A stretch of 64,000 nucleotides of DNA from Aspidapion aeneum (Eukaryota; Arthropoda; Insecta; Coleoptera; Brentidae): assembly GCA_963576565.1 (NCBI GenBank), contig OY755039.1, positions 84,441,289 to 84,505,288 of the forward strand, read 5' to 3'. The translations under genes and the position numbers were made by a program. The notes below the pieces were generated by a model that saw only the letters and a list, made by a program, of their open reading frames with translations, made no database searches and was not told where the DNA came from. This document shows, one piece after another, positions 42,251 to 53,397 of the stretch (within the stretch, counting starts at the first letter, position 1; each line of letters starts with the position of its first letter).

Positions 42251-42809
42251 TTTATAACGCAAACCAAAATTACTAAAATAGATAATGGTCAAAAATATCT
42301 GGGCAGATTATAAGTATAACAAAATTCCAAAGAAAAGAAAGACAATTTCTGTAACATCGAAAAATAGCGTTACCGAATGGTACGTATTACAGATAGTACA
42401 ATTTCTTTACATATTCGTACAATTTTTTTTCAGTTTTGTTTCGTCAATTTACAAGTAAGATAATCCACGCTACATAAAGGTAGTTTATTTTATTTTATCA
42501 TTTGTCTCAAATTTATAAATTTTTATTTTTCCAACTCAAAACGTTATATTATATATATCAATAATTCAAAAATGCTCTGACCTTGTTCGTAGCGGTCCTC
42601 TATAGCCCTCTTCGTCTTACTACTACTAAAACTTGCCACATGGAATGAATTTTCTTTGCGGAAAGTTTGCTGTTACCTCTTGGGACAGATTCCTTGTGCG
42701 AAGTTTTTTTATTTTTTATTTAATTTTATATGGATAAAATACAAAAAAACCTATACAAATTTTATAAAAGTTAAATTTCAGTTATTTGCTCCATCACTTT
42801 GAAGGTAAT
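42251..42809. other. AT-rich noncoding segment
   Basis: No gene or clear repeat is seen; there are poly-T tracts and a short (AT)n run near 42550. Confidence 0.4.
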
Positions 42810-43085
42810 AGGGACTTATTGGAATAAAACCTGAGCTTATTTTAAAATCGGCAGTATTGTGACAGATTTACATATAAAAAGCAGCTGCTTTCTTTCAAAA
42901 TTCGGCCTTTATGTATATAAGAACACTAATAGTGTCTGTTTTTATTAAATAAAACTTAGCGACTTTATTTTAAAATTGGACTTTGGTATGTCAATTCTAA
43001 GAGGTCAGCTGTCAGTTTTCTTTGTAAATTTGTCAGAATAAAGCCGACTCTAAAATATAGTGAGGTTTTATTCTAATAAATCCCT
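42810..43085. mobile_element. MITE with ~45-bp terminal inverted repeats
   Basis: The left end AGGGACTTATTGGAATAAAA and the right end (reverse complement AGGGATTTATTAGAATAAAA) match for about 40 bp, including ATTTTA(A/G)A(A/G)TCGGC. The element is 276 bp with no ORF. The target duplication is unclear. Confidence 0.85.
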
Positions 43086-43378
43086 AATATTTAAATTTAA
43101 AAACTGGACCCGAGTAACACGTTACCGCCTGATCATCTTGTGCTTTCTGCTATTTAATTGGCGACTCTAAGTGGTTTCAGACCTAAAATGTTTCGTGTTC
43201 TTTAAAATAAAATCTACAAAGTTTAGTTAAGCTTTCGACAAATATTTCTTTTTGGCGACAAACAAGTTTACGATTTATTCCAAAAACAAAAAGTGCCGTA
43301 GAAAAAAAACAAAGAATTTGGTCTGCCTAATTCCACCTGGGCTATTAATGCATCGTCGTAAATGACAACCTAACGGCA
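43086..43378. other. AT-rich noncoding segment between two MITEs
   Basis: No gene, tandem array or inverted repeat is seen in this stretch. Confidence 0.35.
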
Positions 43379-43812
43379 GAAACGGAATTCTTAATAACCG
43401 GAGATTATACAAAAACGTCATTATCAAAAGAAAACAAGACAAAAATCGAAGTTTAGTAGTCTTATATCCAAACTGGACTAAATGAAAATAGACAAAATCA
43501 TAAAAAAGAGCGGGGCTAGCATGAGCAACTCTCTATTCTTTTAATGTATGCTGGTTCCGTCTCTCTTCCTCTTATACAAATTGATGTCATGAAAGTGGTG
43601 TGTGGAGGACGCTTCAGTTGCATAGCAATATCAGAATCGCTCTTCTTCAGGTGAACTTCACAAGCTAGGCCCCACCCCTTTTTATGATTTTGTCCCTAAT
43701 GATTTTGTCCGGTTTTGATAAAAGACGTTATACAGAACTTCGATTTTGTTCTTGTCTTGTTTTGAAGAATGACGTTTGTGATAATGTCCGGTTATTAATA
43801 ATTCCGTTTTTA
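43379..43812. mobile_element. Foldback-type element with ~85-bp arms
   Basis: The left arm (about 43379-43465, AACGGAATTCTTAATAACCGG onward) is matched by the reverse complement of about 43720-43812. They share the ACGTCATT, ACAAGACAA and AATCGAAGTT words in the same order. The ~250-bp centre is not repetitive. Confidence 0.75.
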
Positions 43813-43984
43813 ACATAGGACTATTATGCCATTTTCCTTTATGATCTTAGACGATTTTTTATTTCTCCTTTATGATAACCTATGGAGGTCCGGGCTTTTT
43901 GATTGTGGTGTTACGTGGTCAGAGCCCGAGGTCGTATTCACATAAAACGGGAATCTTTGTAAAGATCGTGACAAATGCTCGCAT

Positions 43985-44830
43985 TTAAAGTTTCCGAGGC
44001 CCCAGAGTTGCAAATTATAGGTGCAGAAGTGCGCCCCAGTGTGCTAGTTTTGAGCCTTCTCGATACTTTTATAGTAGAAAACTATTTATAGAAGACGTCG
44101 ACTTTTGTTGTTTTGCTATGTGTTCTCTATGACAATAAGTCAGAACTTTCCGAGGACCCGCAATTGCAAATTAAAGTTGCAGAATTGCGACCCAGTGTGC
44201 TAGCTTGCAACCTTCTCCATACTTTTACAGCACTGATTTATAGAAGACTTCGAGTTTTGCTGTTAAGCTATGTGTGCTGTATCATAATAAGTCAGAACTG
44301 CTTCAGGCCCCTTAGTGGCAAATTAAAGGTTTAAACGTGCCAACCAGTGTGCTAGCTTCCAACCTATTCCATACTTTTACAGCATAAATCTCTTTATAGA
44401 GGACTTAATTTTTTTCTGATGTTTCTGAGTTACAAATTATAGGTGCAAAAGTGAGCCTCGGTAGGCTAGTTTAAAGCCTTATCGATACTTTTATAGCATA
44501 AAACTATTTATAGGAGACTTCGACTGTTGTTGTTTAGCTGTGTGTTTTGTATGACAATAAGTCAGAACTTCCCGAGGCCCCAGTGTTGCAAATTAAAAGT
44601 GCAGAAGTGGGCCTTGGTGTGTCATTTTAGAGCCTTATCGATACTTTTATAGCATAAAGCTATTTATAGAAGTATTCGACTTTTTTGTTTAGCTGTTTTT
44701 TCTGTATGTTAATAAGTCAGAACTTCCGGAGGCCCCAGAGTTCGACATTAAGCAGAAATGCTTTCTATTGTAATATTCGTGTGTCTCTACAGCATAAAGC
44801 TATTTAATAAAGACTTGTACTAACTATTGT
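43985..44830. repeat. Satellite-like array of ~155-bp units
   Basis: A unit containing CCGAGGCCCCAGAGTTGCAAATTA, GTGTGCTAG, CCTT(A/C)TCGATACTTTTA and AATAAGTCAGAACT starts at about 43991, 44147, 44300, 44422 (partial), 44570 and 44728. The units are diverged from each other. ORFs here are by-products of the array. Confidence 0.85.
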
Positions 44831-45468
44831 CCCTAAATTTTGCATTTAAAATAAAAGGAAGAACTATCGGATTATTCTGGGATACTAGGACTAACTACTA
44901 TATAATAGTAAAGCTAGGGATCACTCCTTAGTCGATTACTCGCTCTTTACACTCGCGGCACATCCTACCATGGGTAGGAAAGGCATATCAGTAATATGCA
45001 GCTCTTTTTAACCAATACCAGAAAAATGATTCGCTGCGTTTTAGTCGTAAACGATCGTGGAGGCACCCTCAGCCTAAAAATTTTGTTGGTGTTGGAAGAT
45101 CTGAGGAAAGACACAAAATTAAAACAAATATAACCACTATAAGTGTGCTGCCGATAATCGCGTTTAAACTACAGGGTGTCTTAAGAGGGTCTTTACACAC
45201 CCCTACCAGAGATTCCTTGTACCAAAAGAAGTCGATTAAAATTACTTAAGTATAAAATTGCTCCGTTTTCGAGATACAGGGTGTGAAACGTATTTTATTC
45301 AAAGTTGGTAGCTAGCGGTTTTTTGGGATGCAAAATCCGAATATGTACACCTTTTAATTGTGGGCTAAAACGACCATAACTTGTTTCTCGATGTATTTTT
45401 TTGCTTTTTTTTAAAGAAAATGATTTAAAAAAAAAGTAACTTTTCTTAAAATCCTTGAAAGTAGGGCG
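44831..45468. other. Noncoding segment with ACAGGGTGT motifs
   Basis: ACAGGGTGT occurs near 45172 and 45276 and again at the foldback ends. This word is common at ends of insect MITE families, so decayed elements are likely. No gene is seen. Confidence 0.4.
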
Positions 45469-46602
45469 TATTATATTTATACAGGGTGTTCGGCACATGA
45501 AACGTCAAATTTTTTTGGGATATTGTTGGGGTCATTTGTTACCTTTTCAACCTTGGAACTTGGGTCCTTAGAGTCACGGCTGAAGAGATATGAATTTTTT
45601 AATTTTTTTTTCTCAAATTACCCAAAATCCCACCTTTAAACCCTCGTAAGCTTTTTATTAATTTCTGGAAAAGCACCATTTTTTTTTATAATTCTGTAAT
45701 CTTATGCTATTTCAACTAATTAATAGATTTGTTAAAATTTATGTACCAAAGGGAGATACGAGGTTTTTTATTAAAGAACATTAGTGATTTTGTGAAAGAA
45801 AATCAATTTCAAAATTAAAAATTAAAAAAGTATCGGCACTTAAGAACTTCATTTTCTTTTAGAAACTTCTCTAGTTGATTACCTTTCTAACGGTATGCTA
45901 CACTTTGATTAAAAAAACAATTCTGCTTTAAAGTACGGATATTCCGTGAGACGGGCAATAATCGTTCGGACTTGATAAGAAAACCAATTTGATGTTTATG
46001 ATCGTTCTGAACAAAATTTATAAATAAAGAACACAAAACATTATTGTTAAAAGTTTAACTTTTGTTGAAGTAGGTAAACGATCATAAATATCAAATTGTT
46101 TATTTTACCAATTCCGAACGAGTCTCGCCCTTCTGACGGAATATCCGTATTTTGAAGCAGAATTTTTTTTTATCAATGTGGAGCATACCGTTAGAAAGGT
46201 AATCAACTAAAGAAGTTTTTAAAAGAAAATGAAGTTCTCAATTGTCGATCCTTTTTTTGATTTTTAATTTTGAAATTGATTTTCTTTCACAAAATCACTA
46301 ATGTTCTTCAATAAAAAACCTCGTATGTCCCTTTGGTACATCAATTTTAACAAATCTATTAATTAGTTGAAGAAGCATAAGATTACGGAATTATAAAAAA
46401 AAATGGTGCTTTTCCAGGCATTATTAAAAAGCATACGAGGCTTTAAAGAATTTTGGATAATTTAAGATATTTTTTTTTAAATTCTCTTTAGCCGTGACTC
46501 TTAGGACCCAAGTTCCAAGGTTGAAAACGTAACAAATGACCCCAACAATATCCAAAAAAATTTTGACGTTTCATGTGCCGAACACCCTGTATAAATATAA
46601 TA
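45469..46602. mobile_element. Large foldback element with ~530-bp arms
   Basis: Arms 45469-46006 and 46077-46602 are reverse complements with moderate divergence. The ends read TATTATATTTATACAGGGTG. The ~70-bp loop is AT-rich. It has no coding capacity, so it is a nonautonomous foldback or an inverted pair of one repeat. Confidence 0.85.
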
Positions 46603-46729
46603 AATATATTTTTTAACTTTAACGCCCTATGTTTCCGAAACGGATATATTATTTTGGTCTAAAAAATATGTTCTAGGAGTGCGCAAAGATATTTTTGGAA
46701 CACCTTGTATATTCAAAAAATACAAAATT

Positions 46730-46940
46730 ACATCACTGTGGATAAAATGAAAATTAACAGATATAGACAGGCAGCAATCGGAACAAATGAAATTCAAAAG
46801 TGTTTCTCTCCTACCATCTGCCAGATATCGCAGCTTATTCTTTCGCATAAATTATAAAATTTTCCGATCAACTTCTTGATAAATGTCTGTATAGAATAAC
46901 GTTGAAATATAAAAGTGTTATTTAGCTGATTTGGTAAAAA
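46730..46940 (+). repeat. Dispersed repeat D, copy 1
   Basis: It shares with copies at 47965-48290, 50428-50690 and 51955-52240 the ordered words GATAAAAT, ATAGACAG, AATCG(A/G)AACAA, TTTCTC, ATCTGCC, ATTAAATTTTCC and GATAAATG. All copies lie on the same strand. No terminal structure was recognised. Confidence 0.75.
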
Positions 46941-46947
46941 GGTATAA

Positions 46948-47951
46948 CTACCCACATAGCACAAAAATCACATCAACGTTAAATTAACGTGAACAAAAAT
47001 AACAAAGTTTTCTTTTTACTTAAGAACAACCACATAAAATGTAATATTTATTTTGTTAAATCTACATGCTTAAAGATAACTCAAAAACAAGGAGAAATCA
47101 AGCTATAAAAATGTACTTTTTGCTGAAGTTTCTGGTGCTGTGTAAATAACGTGTTTTTTACACTCGTTATTTTCATGTACCGAATTCACACTTGAAAAGT
47201 CCTCCATAACATGTTTTAAAATGCCACTAGATCAAGACTTCTTAAACCTACTAACTTCCTGCGTCTTTTTTGGTCACGTTTTTTTAATAACATTTTTTTA
47301 ACTTAAAAGAGACGCGAAAGGAAGTTATAAAAGTTCACTAGTTTAAGACTACAACACTTCAAGACAGTTTTAAAGATGGCGCTCAAGGCAAGACAAAATA
47401 TCTATATATCTATCTATATACATTATGTTTTTTTTAAAAGCTAAAGAAGATTTTTTAACAGTAAACACTTTTACAAAATATTAATGTGTCTTTATCAGGT
47501 TAATAACAGATGCGTCATGATCGTGAAGGATCAGGGATCAGTTCCTTAAAGGTTTTTGGAGTTTAGAGGCCAAAGCACTGCCTGATAGATTTCGTCAAAG
47601 TGAAAAATCCCGACAATAGGTGGCGCTGCTGCTAGTAAAATCTCAAAAATATTCAGTAGAAAAGCCATGCAAGTCGCGTTTTAAAATTCGTGTAGAAAAG
47701 GCGTTGATCTAATGTGATTTTAACGTAAAAATCACTTGAAACTAACGTAGAAACATTGCTGTTTTAATTTTATGATGGCATTATTACAACGCAGTTTTTA
47801 GCAACGTTATTTTTTATAACGTTAATGAATGACCTATTAAGCTTGTTTTCATATATGAAATAAACGTTTTTTTCTAGCAGCTTTTAAAATCAAAGTTTTT
47901 TTTCTCACGCCTTTTTTACGTGTTAAACACTTGATTGTGCTATGTGGGTAG
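46948..47951. mobile_element. ~1-kb DNA element with CTACCCACATAGCACAA ends
   Basis: The first 17 bases are the exact reverse complement of the last 17. The interior has no long ORF, and several TTAACGT/ACGTTA words repeat in both directions. It is inserted beside repeat D copy 1. The superfamily is undetermined because no convincing target duplication is seen. Confidence 0.8.
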
Positions 47952-47964
47952 AATAATTAAAAAT

Positions 47965-48290
47965 TCTTGCAAAACTCCATTATAAAAATTTAATAACCAA
48001 TTTTACTAGAAAATCGTCTATAATAAATATAACCCAAAATATAAAAAAAATACAAAATGCCGTAGTCCCTGTTGATAAAATTAAAATTACCAGACATACA
48101 GAGATATAGACAGTCAGCAATCGAAACAAATGAAACTAAACAGAATTTCTCATTCCCCACCTGCTAGATATCGAAGCTTATTCTTTTGCAAACGTTATTA
48201 AATTTTCCAGGTCAACTTTATGATAAATGCTGTATAGTTCAACATTGACATATTGTGATTTAGCTGATTTAGTAAATAAATTGGTAAAAA
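47965..48290 (+). repeat. Dispersed repeat D, copy 2
   Basis: This is the longest copy. It includes the upstream part (TAATAACCAATTTTACTAGAAAA ... AAATATAAAAAAAATAC, about 47990-48055) shared with the copies at 50428 and 51955 and with a partial copy at 49409-49500. Confidence 0.75.
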
Positions 48291-48507
48291 ATTTTTATTT
48301 ATTATGATAATATTAGAATGTTATAAAATTATTTTTTAATTATTAGTTCATTTTATAAAAGCTTGTGACTTAAAAAAAAATTTTTACCAATTTATTTTCT
48401 ACTTTTTAGTCTCAGCTATCTACTCTATTAAATGAAAATATTTGTTCAATAACAGAACAGAAGAGTTTATTCTAGATTATAATGAAATCGCTGATCGTGA
48501 GTTGTTT

Positions 48508-49300
48508 GGAAACTCTTTTTTCTATTGGGGGAAGGAAAGGGTGGGGGTAGAGGTAGAAATATATTTTTTGTTTGGGCTGTATTGCCATCGGACTTTTATG
48601 CATATACCAAATTTTATAAAAGTCATTTGAAGTGAAGTGTGTCACAAACGCATTTTTTATGGAAGGGGGTGGGGGGTAGGGGTGGGAGGACATTTTTTCA
48701 TTATTGTTGTATTGTCATCGGACTACTATATGTATACCAAATTTCATCCAAATCGGATAATGGGAAGGGTGTCAAAAATGCATTTTCTATGGAAGGGAGT
48801 GGGGGTAGGGGTGGGAGGATATTTTTTCATTATTGTTGTATTGTCATCGGACCACTGTGTGAATACCAAACTTCATCCAAATCGGATAATGGGAAGTATG
48901 TCAAAAACTCATTTTTCTATGAAAGGTGGTGGTGGTAGGGGTGGGAGGATATTTTTTTCTTAATATTGTATTGTCATCGGATCACTATATGTATACCAAA
49001 TTTCATCCAAATCGGATAACGGGATGTGTGTCAAAAACAAATTTTTCTATGGAAGGGGTGGGGGTAGGGGTGGGAGGAAATTTTTTTCTTATTGTATTAT
49101 CATCGGACCACTATCTGTATACCAAATTTTATCCAAATCGGATAACGGGAAGTGTGTCAAAAACACATTTTTCTATAGAAGGGGTGGGGCTAGGGGTGGG
49201 AAGATATTTTTTTCTTAATGTTGTATTGTCAAGACCACTATCTGTGTACCAAATTTCATCCAAATCGGATAATGGGAAGTGTGTCAAAAACGCTTCACAA
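48508..49300 (+). repeat. Array of six ~128-bp tandem units, G-rich
   Basis: Unit starts are near 48512, 48651, 48780, 48909, 49036 and 49164. Each has TTCTATGGAAGGGG followed by GGGGTAGGGGTGGGAGG, then TATTGTCATCGGACCACTAT, ACCAAATTTCATCCAAATCGG and GGGAAGTGTGTCAAAAA. Overlapping ORFs of up to 130 codons in several frames are by-products of near-multiple-of-three units without stops. I do not support them as genes. Confidence 0.9.
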
Positions 49301-49408
49301 GATTTGATAGTTAGTTAGATAGTTAGACAGAACATCTGAAGTTAAATAAAAGCTTGTAAAAAGCTTGTAATAAAAAGGATAACTAGGAGGGCTAAAAATA
49401 TTTAAAAT

Positions 49409-49500
49409 GCGCTGTAATGAAAATTCATTAACCAATTTACTCATAAACCCGTTTGCAAAAAACTTTATTCCGAAATATAACAAAATAATAATCATACAAA
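49409..49500 (+). repeat. Dispersed repeat D, partial copy
   Basis: It matches the upstream part of repeat D (ATTAACCAATTTACTCATAAA ... AACTTTATTCCGAAATATAA) and then is lost at the start of repeat X. Confidence 0.55.
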
Positions 49501-49504
49501 TTTA

Positions 49505-50350
49505 AAAATGAAAGGTTCTTAGTAGTTTCGAAATGTTTTGCTATATCAGGAACTTCTTTATGTTCAATTTAGCGCTGTGCCTAAGAGTCATTTGCAGCCG
49601 TAATAGCTAAGTTTAGAAAAACATTTCCAAACTAGTAAGAACCTTTCATTTTGAAATTTGTATTGGAGAACTTGGCTTTCCTTTTATCTCAACTTTTTTT
49701 ACTAAATACCATTTTCGCGTACTTGGCTTTTTTTACATGAAATGTTTTTGTTATGATTTTACTCCTTTTTTAAAAGATTTGGATAAGATTTAAGTTTTAA
49801 AGTAATCAAATATGCGGGATATTGAAATATTATTTCAAAATTTTGATTTTTCTAAGGTTTTATCATAGTTCCTATCAGTCTTCTAAAGCTCAGCTCTCTA
49901 GTGTACCTGGAAGTAGGCAATGTTAATTTCACATAAGTTTACATTTTTAGGGGAGAAACGTAAATTAAAATTTTGGTGTTTTTAAATGTTTTCTTATAAT
50001 TTTATCATGTTTCCTATCAGTCTGCCAAAGCTCAGCTCACTAGCGCCTCTGGAAGTGGGCAACGTTACTTTTACATAATTTTACATGTATAAGGGAGGGG
50101 ACCGAATTAGAATTTTGGGGTTTTCTCTGGAAGTGCAGTAGAATTTTGATGATCTATACATGAGAACTACTTTACTTCTTTATGAAAGTCCATAAAACTT
50201 GGAGGGATTGGTAACTCTATAAAGATCTACGACTGTGCAAGTTTGAGTTTCGTAACTCATTCCGAAGTAGAGTTTTAGATAGGTCAAATATAGGCTGAAA
50301 TGTTTCAAGAAAAGATGGTACAGCAGTTTCCGCGCGAACTTGGCGGGGCA
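49505..50350 (-). repeat. Dispersed repeat X, copy 1 (minus orientation)
   Basis: It matches 58337-58800 (same orientation) and 61150-61935 (opposite orientation). One end carries an inverted pair, AAAATGAAAGGTTCTTA at about 49507 and its complement near 49640. The body has repeated CCTATCAGTC, AAAGCTCAGCTC and CTGGAAGTGGGCAA blocks. The other end has a conserved stretch from CATTCCGAAGTAGAGTTTTAG to GGCGGGGCACTACCGTGCC. Confidence 0.75.
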
Positions 50351-50383
50351 CTACCGTGCCTAGTGATACAATGGAAATTACCC

Positions 50384-50385
<2 letters not shown>

Positions 50386-50422
<37 letters not shown>
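50386..50422. repeat. (TA)n microsatellite
   Basis: About 18 TA repeats lie between repeat X copy 1 and repeat D copy 3. Confidence 0.95.
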
Positions 50423-50423
<1 letters not shown>

Positions 50424-50427
50424 TTTA

Positions 50428-50690
50428 TAATAAAAATTTAATAAACAATTTGACAAAAAAACAATCTGGAAAAAAAACGTTTGTTCCAAAATATAAAAAA
50501 TAATAATATCCTGTAATCCCAGGTGATTAAATAGAAATGAACCAAACATAGATATAGACAGTAAGTAATCAAAACAATTGAATTTAAACAGTGTTTCTCA
50601 TCCACCATCTGCCCGATATTGGGGCTCATTCTTTCGCCAAAGTTATTAAATTTTCCAGGCCAACTTCATGATAAAAAAGACACTGAAGGG
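50428..50690 (+). repeat. Dispersed repeat D, copy 3
   Basis: It contains the shared words AATAAACAATTTGAC, TTCCAAAATATAAAAAATAAT, ATAGACAG, CACCATCTGCCCGATA and ATTAAATTTTCCAGG in the same order as the other copies. Confidence 0.75.
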
Positions 50691-50884
50691 GAGTAGATTG
50701 CTTTATGACGAGTGCGCAGTCGAATTTCATGGGGACACCATCTATCTTCTCCTAAATTCTTCTCCGACACCAACTTACTAAATAGACAAGTCACAACTAA
50801 AAATTAAAAATAAATTACTTTTTTGCCTACTGCAGGATTACAAAAGGATTCAATTTTTAGTTATTAAAAGTATTAGAGGAATAA

Positions 50885-51870
50885 TCTTAACTCACAGACA
50901 CTGTGAGAGGTCGAAACATTTAACAACGTTGTTAATGAAGAGGATAAATAATATTGGGCCAATATGGGATCTCTGCGGGACGCCTGATGGTACTAAGAAT
51001 TCCTGTGAAAGGGTACCGCACATACTGACTCGTTGTTGACGCTTAGTTAGGTAAGAACGTATCCATGACAGGAAGTGATCACTGAAACCAATGTCCGACA
51101 GCTTTTTTAGAAGGATTTTGTGACAGACACTGTCAAAGGCTTTAGAAATGTCAGTATATATATATATCACTTCAACTTGTTTCCCTGACTACAAAGCAGT
51201 AGTTAGGAATTGTTGATAAATGGCCAAATTAGTAGCTGTGGATCTTCCTCGACAAAAACCATGTTGTTCATTGGCTATGTAGTTTTTATAACAGGAATAA
51301 ATATCGTCAGTAAATATAGATTCCATTATTTTAGCAATATGCAGCTAAGCAGAGCTAAAAGAGTGCTGAAAAAGTTGCTTTAAAAGTATAGGTGAGAGCT
51401 CATCAGGACCCGGACTCTTCGTTGAGACTAAATTAAGAATTTTCTCTCTTATTTCTTCAGAAGAAAAGACATGATCAGTGAGATTTGCACCAAAAGAAAC
51501 AGAATGATTATCATTTGGAGTTACATTTGAATGATCAGTGTAGCAACTCTTAAAGTGTTTGGCAAACATTTCAGCTAACGTTGTTGGGTCCGAAGATTTA
51601 CTACCATCGAGTTCTATCTCAGAGGGCAATCCTGCATCTCTCTTAAGAGACTTTATAAAAGACGGTATTAAATGTTGCGTTTTGGTTACGTGCAGCAGGT
51701 ATCACATTTCTAACATTTTGTCCTGCAATAAAGTATGCTCTGTAATCAGTTTTTAACTTCGATCTCTTGTATTTCTTATAGAGTTTGTTCTTACTGGCGA
51801 TTAGTTTTTTTAGTTCGTAGTTAAACCACTTTGGGTATTTAATAGTTTTTATTATCTTCTTAAGCACAAA
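50885..51870 (-). pseudogene. LINE ORF2 fragment (Jockey/CR1-like reverse transcriptase)
   Basis: On the minus strand the order is correct: a basic pre-RT segment (KYPKWFNYELKKLI), then SPGPDELSPILLKQL, HGFCRGRSTATNLA, YTDISKAFDSVCHKIL and SGVPQRSHIGPILFILFINNV. The gene is cut just after the GVPQ motif, so the FADD catalytic box, tail and 3' UTR are missing. The endonuclease part upstream is also absent. Frame changes lie near 51171-51344 and 51630-51643. Confidence 0.85.
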
Positions 51871-51954
51871 TAAATCAATACCCTGATAAATGACCTCATA
51901 AAAACAGCAGAAGGAGGGGTAATCTATTTAACTCTATACCTAGCTGAAGACTGG

Positions 51955-52240
51955 TTGATTTTTAATATTCATTACCCAATTTTACAAAAAAAAACCTTCT
52001 GTAAAAAACTTTATTACAAAATAAAAAAAATAATACTAAATATTCCGTACTCCAGGGCGATAAAATGGAAATTACCAAATGTATACAGACAGGCAGCAAT
52101 CGAAACAATTGAAATTAAACATCGCTTCTCCTCCGCCATCTGCCCGATAGCGAGGCTGAATCTTCTGCAAAAAGTTATTAAATTTTCCAGCTCGAGTTCA
52201 CGATAAATGTCGGTGTAGGTTGACATATTAAATTATTATT
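51955..52240 (+). repeat. Dispersed repeat D, copy 4
   Basis: It has TATTCATTACCCAATTTTAC, AACTTTATTACAAAATAAAA, ACAGACAGGCAGCAATCGAA, CGCCATCTGCCCGATA and AAATTTTCCAG in the shared order. Confidence 0.75.
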
Positions 52241-53296
52241 TGATTTTGTAAATTTGCAAAAATTGCATTTTAAAAATGTATTCTCTAATTTTAAAAGAGA
52301 GACCAGGGGCTTTATTCTCGTACTTGAACGATGTGATCGTTCACCTCACATGCTTTGGCCAATAGCAAGCTGCAAGCGGTCGCGTGTTGCGCGAAATGAC
52401 TTCTCTCGACTCGACCAATGGCATAGTCGCCCGCTTTTCACAGTTAGTGAATTTTACGCGTTTCAAGTGAAATTTGTTCTCCTACCCTGTCGGATCGTAG
52501 GAGCAGCTTGCGCAATTGAGGTCTTTTCGCATAGCACGAGACGGCTCACTGCTAATTTAAAGCATGTGATGGTAAAGTCCAAATTATACGCATTTGTAAT
52601 GACGTCATTTTTGTTTATCTTTGTTTAGTATATTATAAATAGTGGTGACAATAAACTTTTTAAAAAAAGTAGGGTCTATGATACAAATGCCTATAATTTA
52701 GACATCACATCTTTCAAGGACAAGAATAGATAGCCAGGGCTGATTATCTCACTGGTTGATTGTCACACGTCACGCCGGCAAAAACATAAAACTCAATGGC
52801 TCATTCATTCCGACTTCACCATGCTCTAAAATGTCAAAAGATAGTTATGCGCAATTATTTTTCTAGAACAGCAATAAGTAAATTGCTGTGCATCTGTGCC
52901 GAGTCCTAAATGTTTAAGTACTTAAAATTTACAAATATGGTTTATATTAACTAAATAAAACTATGTTTATTTTAAATGCCTACTTTAGGTAAATAAACAA
53001 TAAATAATATTGAAACATTTATATTGTTTGGCTTAATTAGATGCTTAAAAATATTGATGCAAAATTGTAATATGTATTTTGACTGGATCCACGCCTATCT
53101 GGGTAATACGGATTTAATACAGAATTTACTTACTTACTTACTTACTATGGGTTTTCTGTTACAGTGATACAATTTTATGCAATATAAACATTGTGTAACC
53201 AAACGGGATTTGAATATAAATGGTATTTTTGCCATTTATAGTTTTTTAATATTTTTAATTAAATATTGTTTTTGACATCAACAAGCATTAATTACA
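52241..53296. other. Noncoding region with CCAAT-type motifs
   Basis: A locally GC-richer stretch (52300-52560) has GGCCAATAGC and GACCAATGGC and a 124-codon ORF with no recognisable protein features. A short (ACTT)n run lies at about 53128-53146. No gene is assigned. Confidence 0.35.
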
Positions 53297-53397
53297 TAGA
53301 AATAAAATTTCGGACTTCCATTGTCTTTATTTATTTTAAAACACACACAGTGTTTTAAAATAAATAAAGACAATGGAATTCCGAAATTTTATTTCTA
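53297..53397. repeat. Short foldback with 48-bp arms
   Basis: Arms 53297-53344 and 53350-53397 are reverse complements with about one mismatch, separated by 5 bp. A transcript would form a long hairpin. It may be a MITE or a foldback remnant. Confidence 0.9.

Noticed and set aside
48637..49318. Overlapping ORFs of 99-130 codons encoding glycine-rich repeats
   Set aside because: They arise from a tandem array whose unit length is near a multiple of three; open in several frames, with no start context or domain.
52254..52628. 124-codon ORF in a GC-richer stretch
   Set aside because: It starts in repeat-flanking DNA, has no domain-like pattern and no homologue I recognise; composition alone can keep it open.
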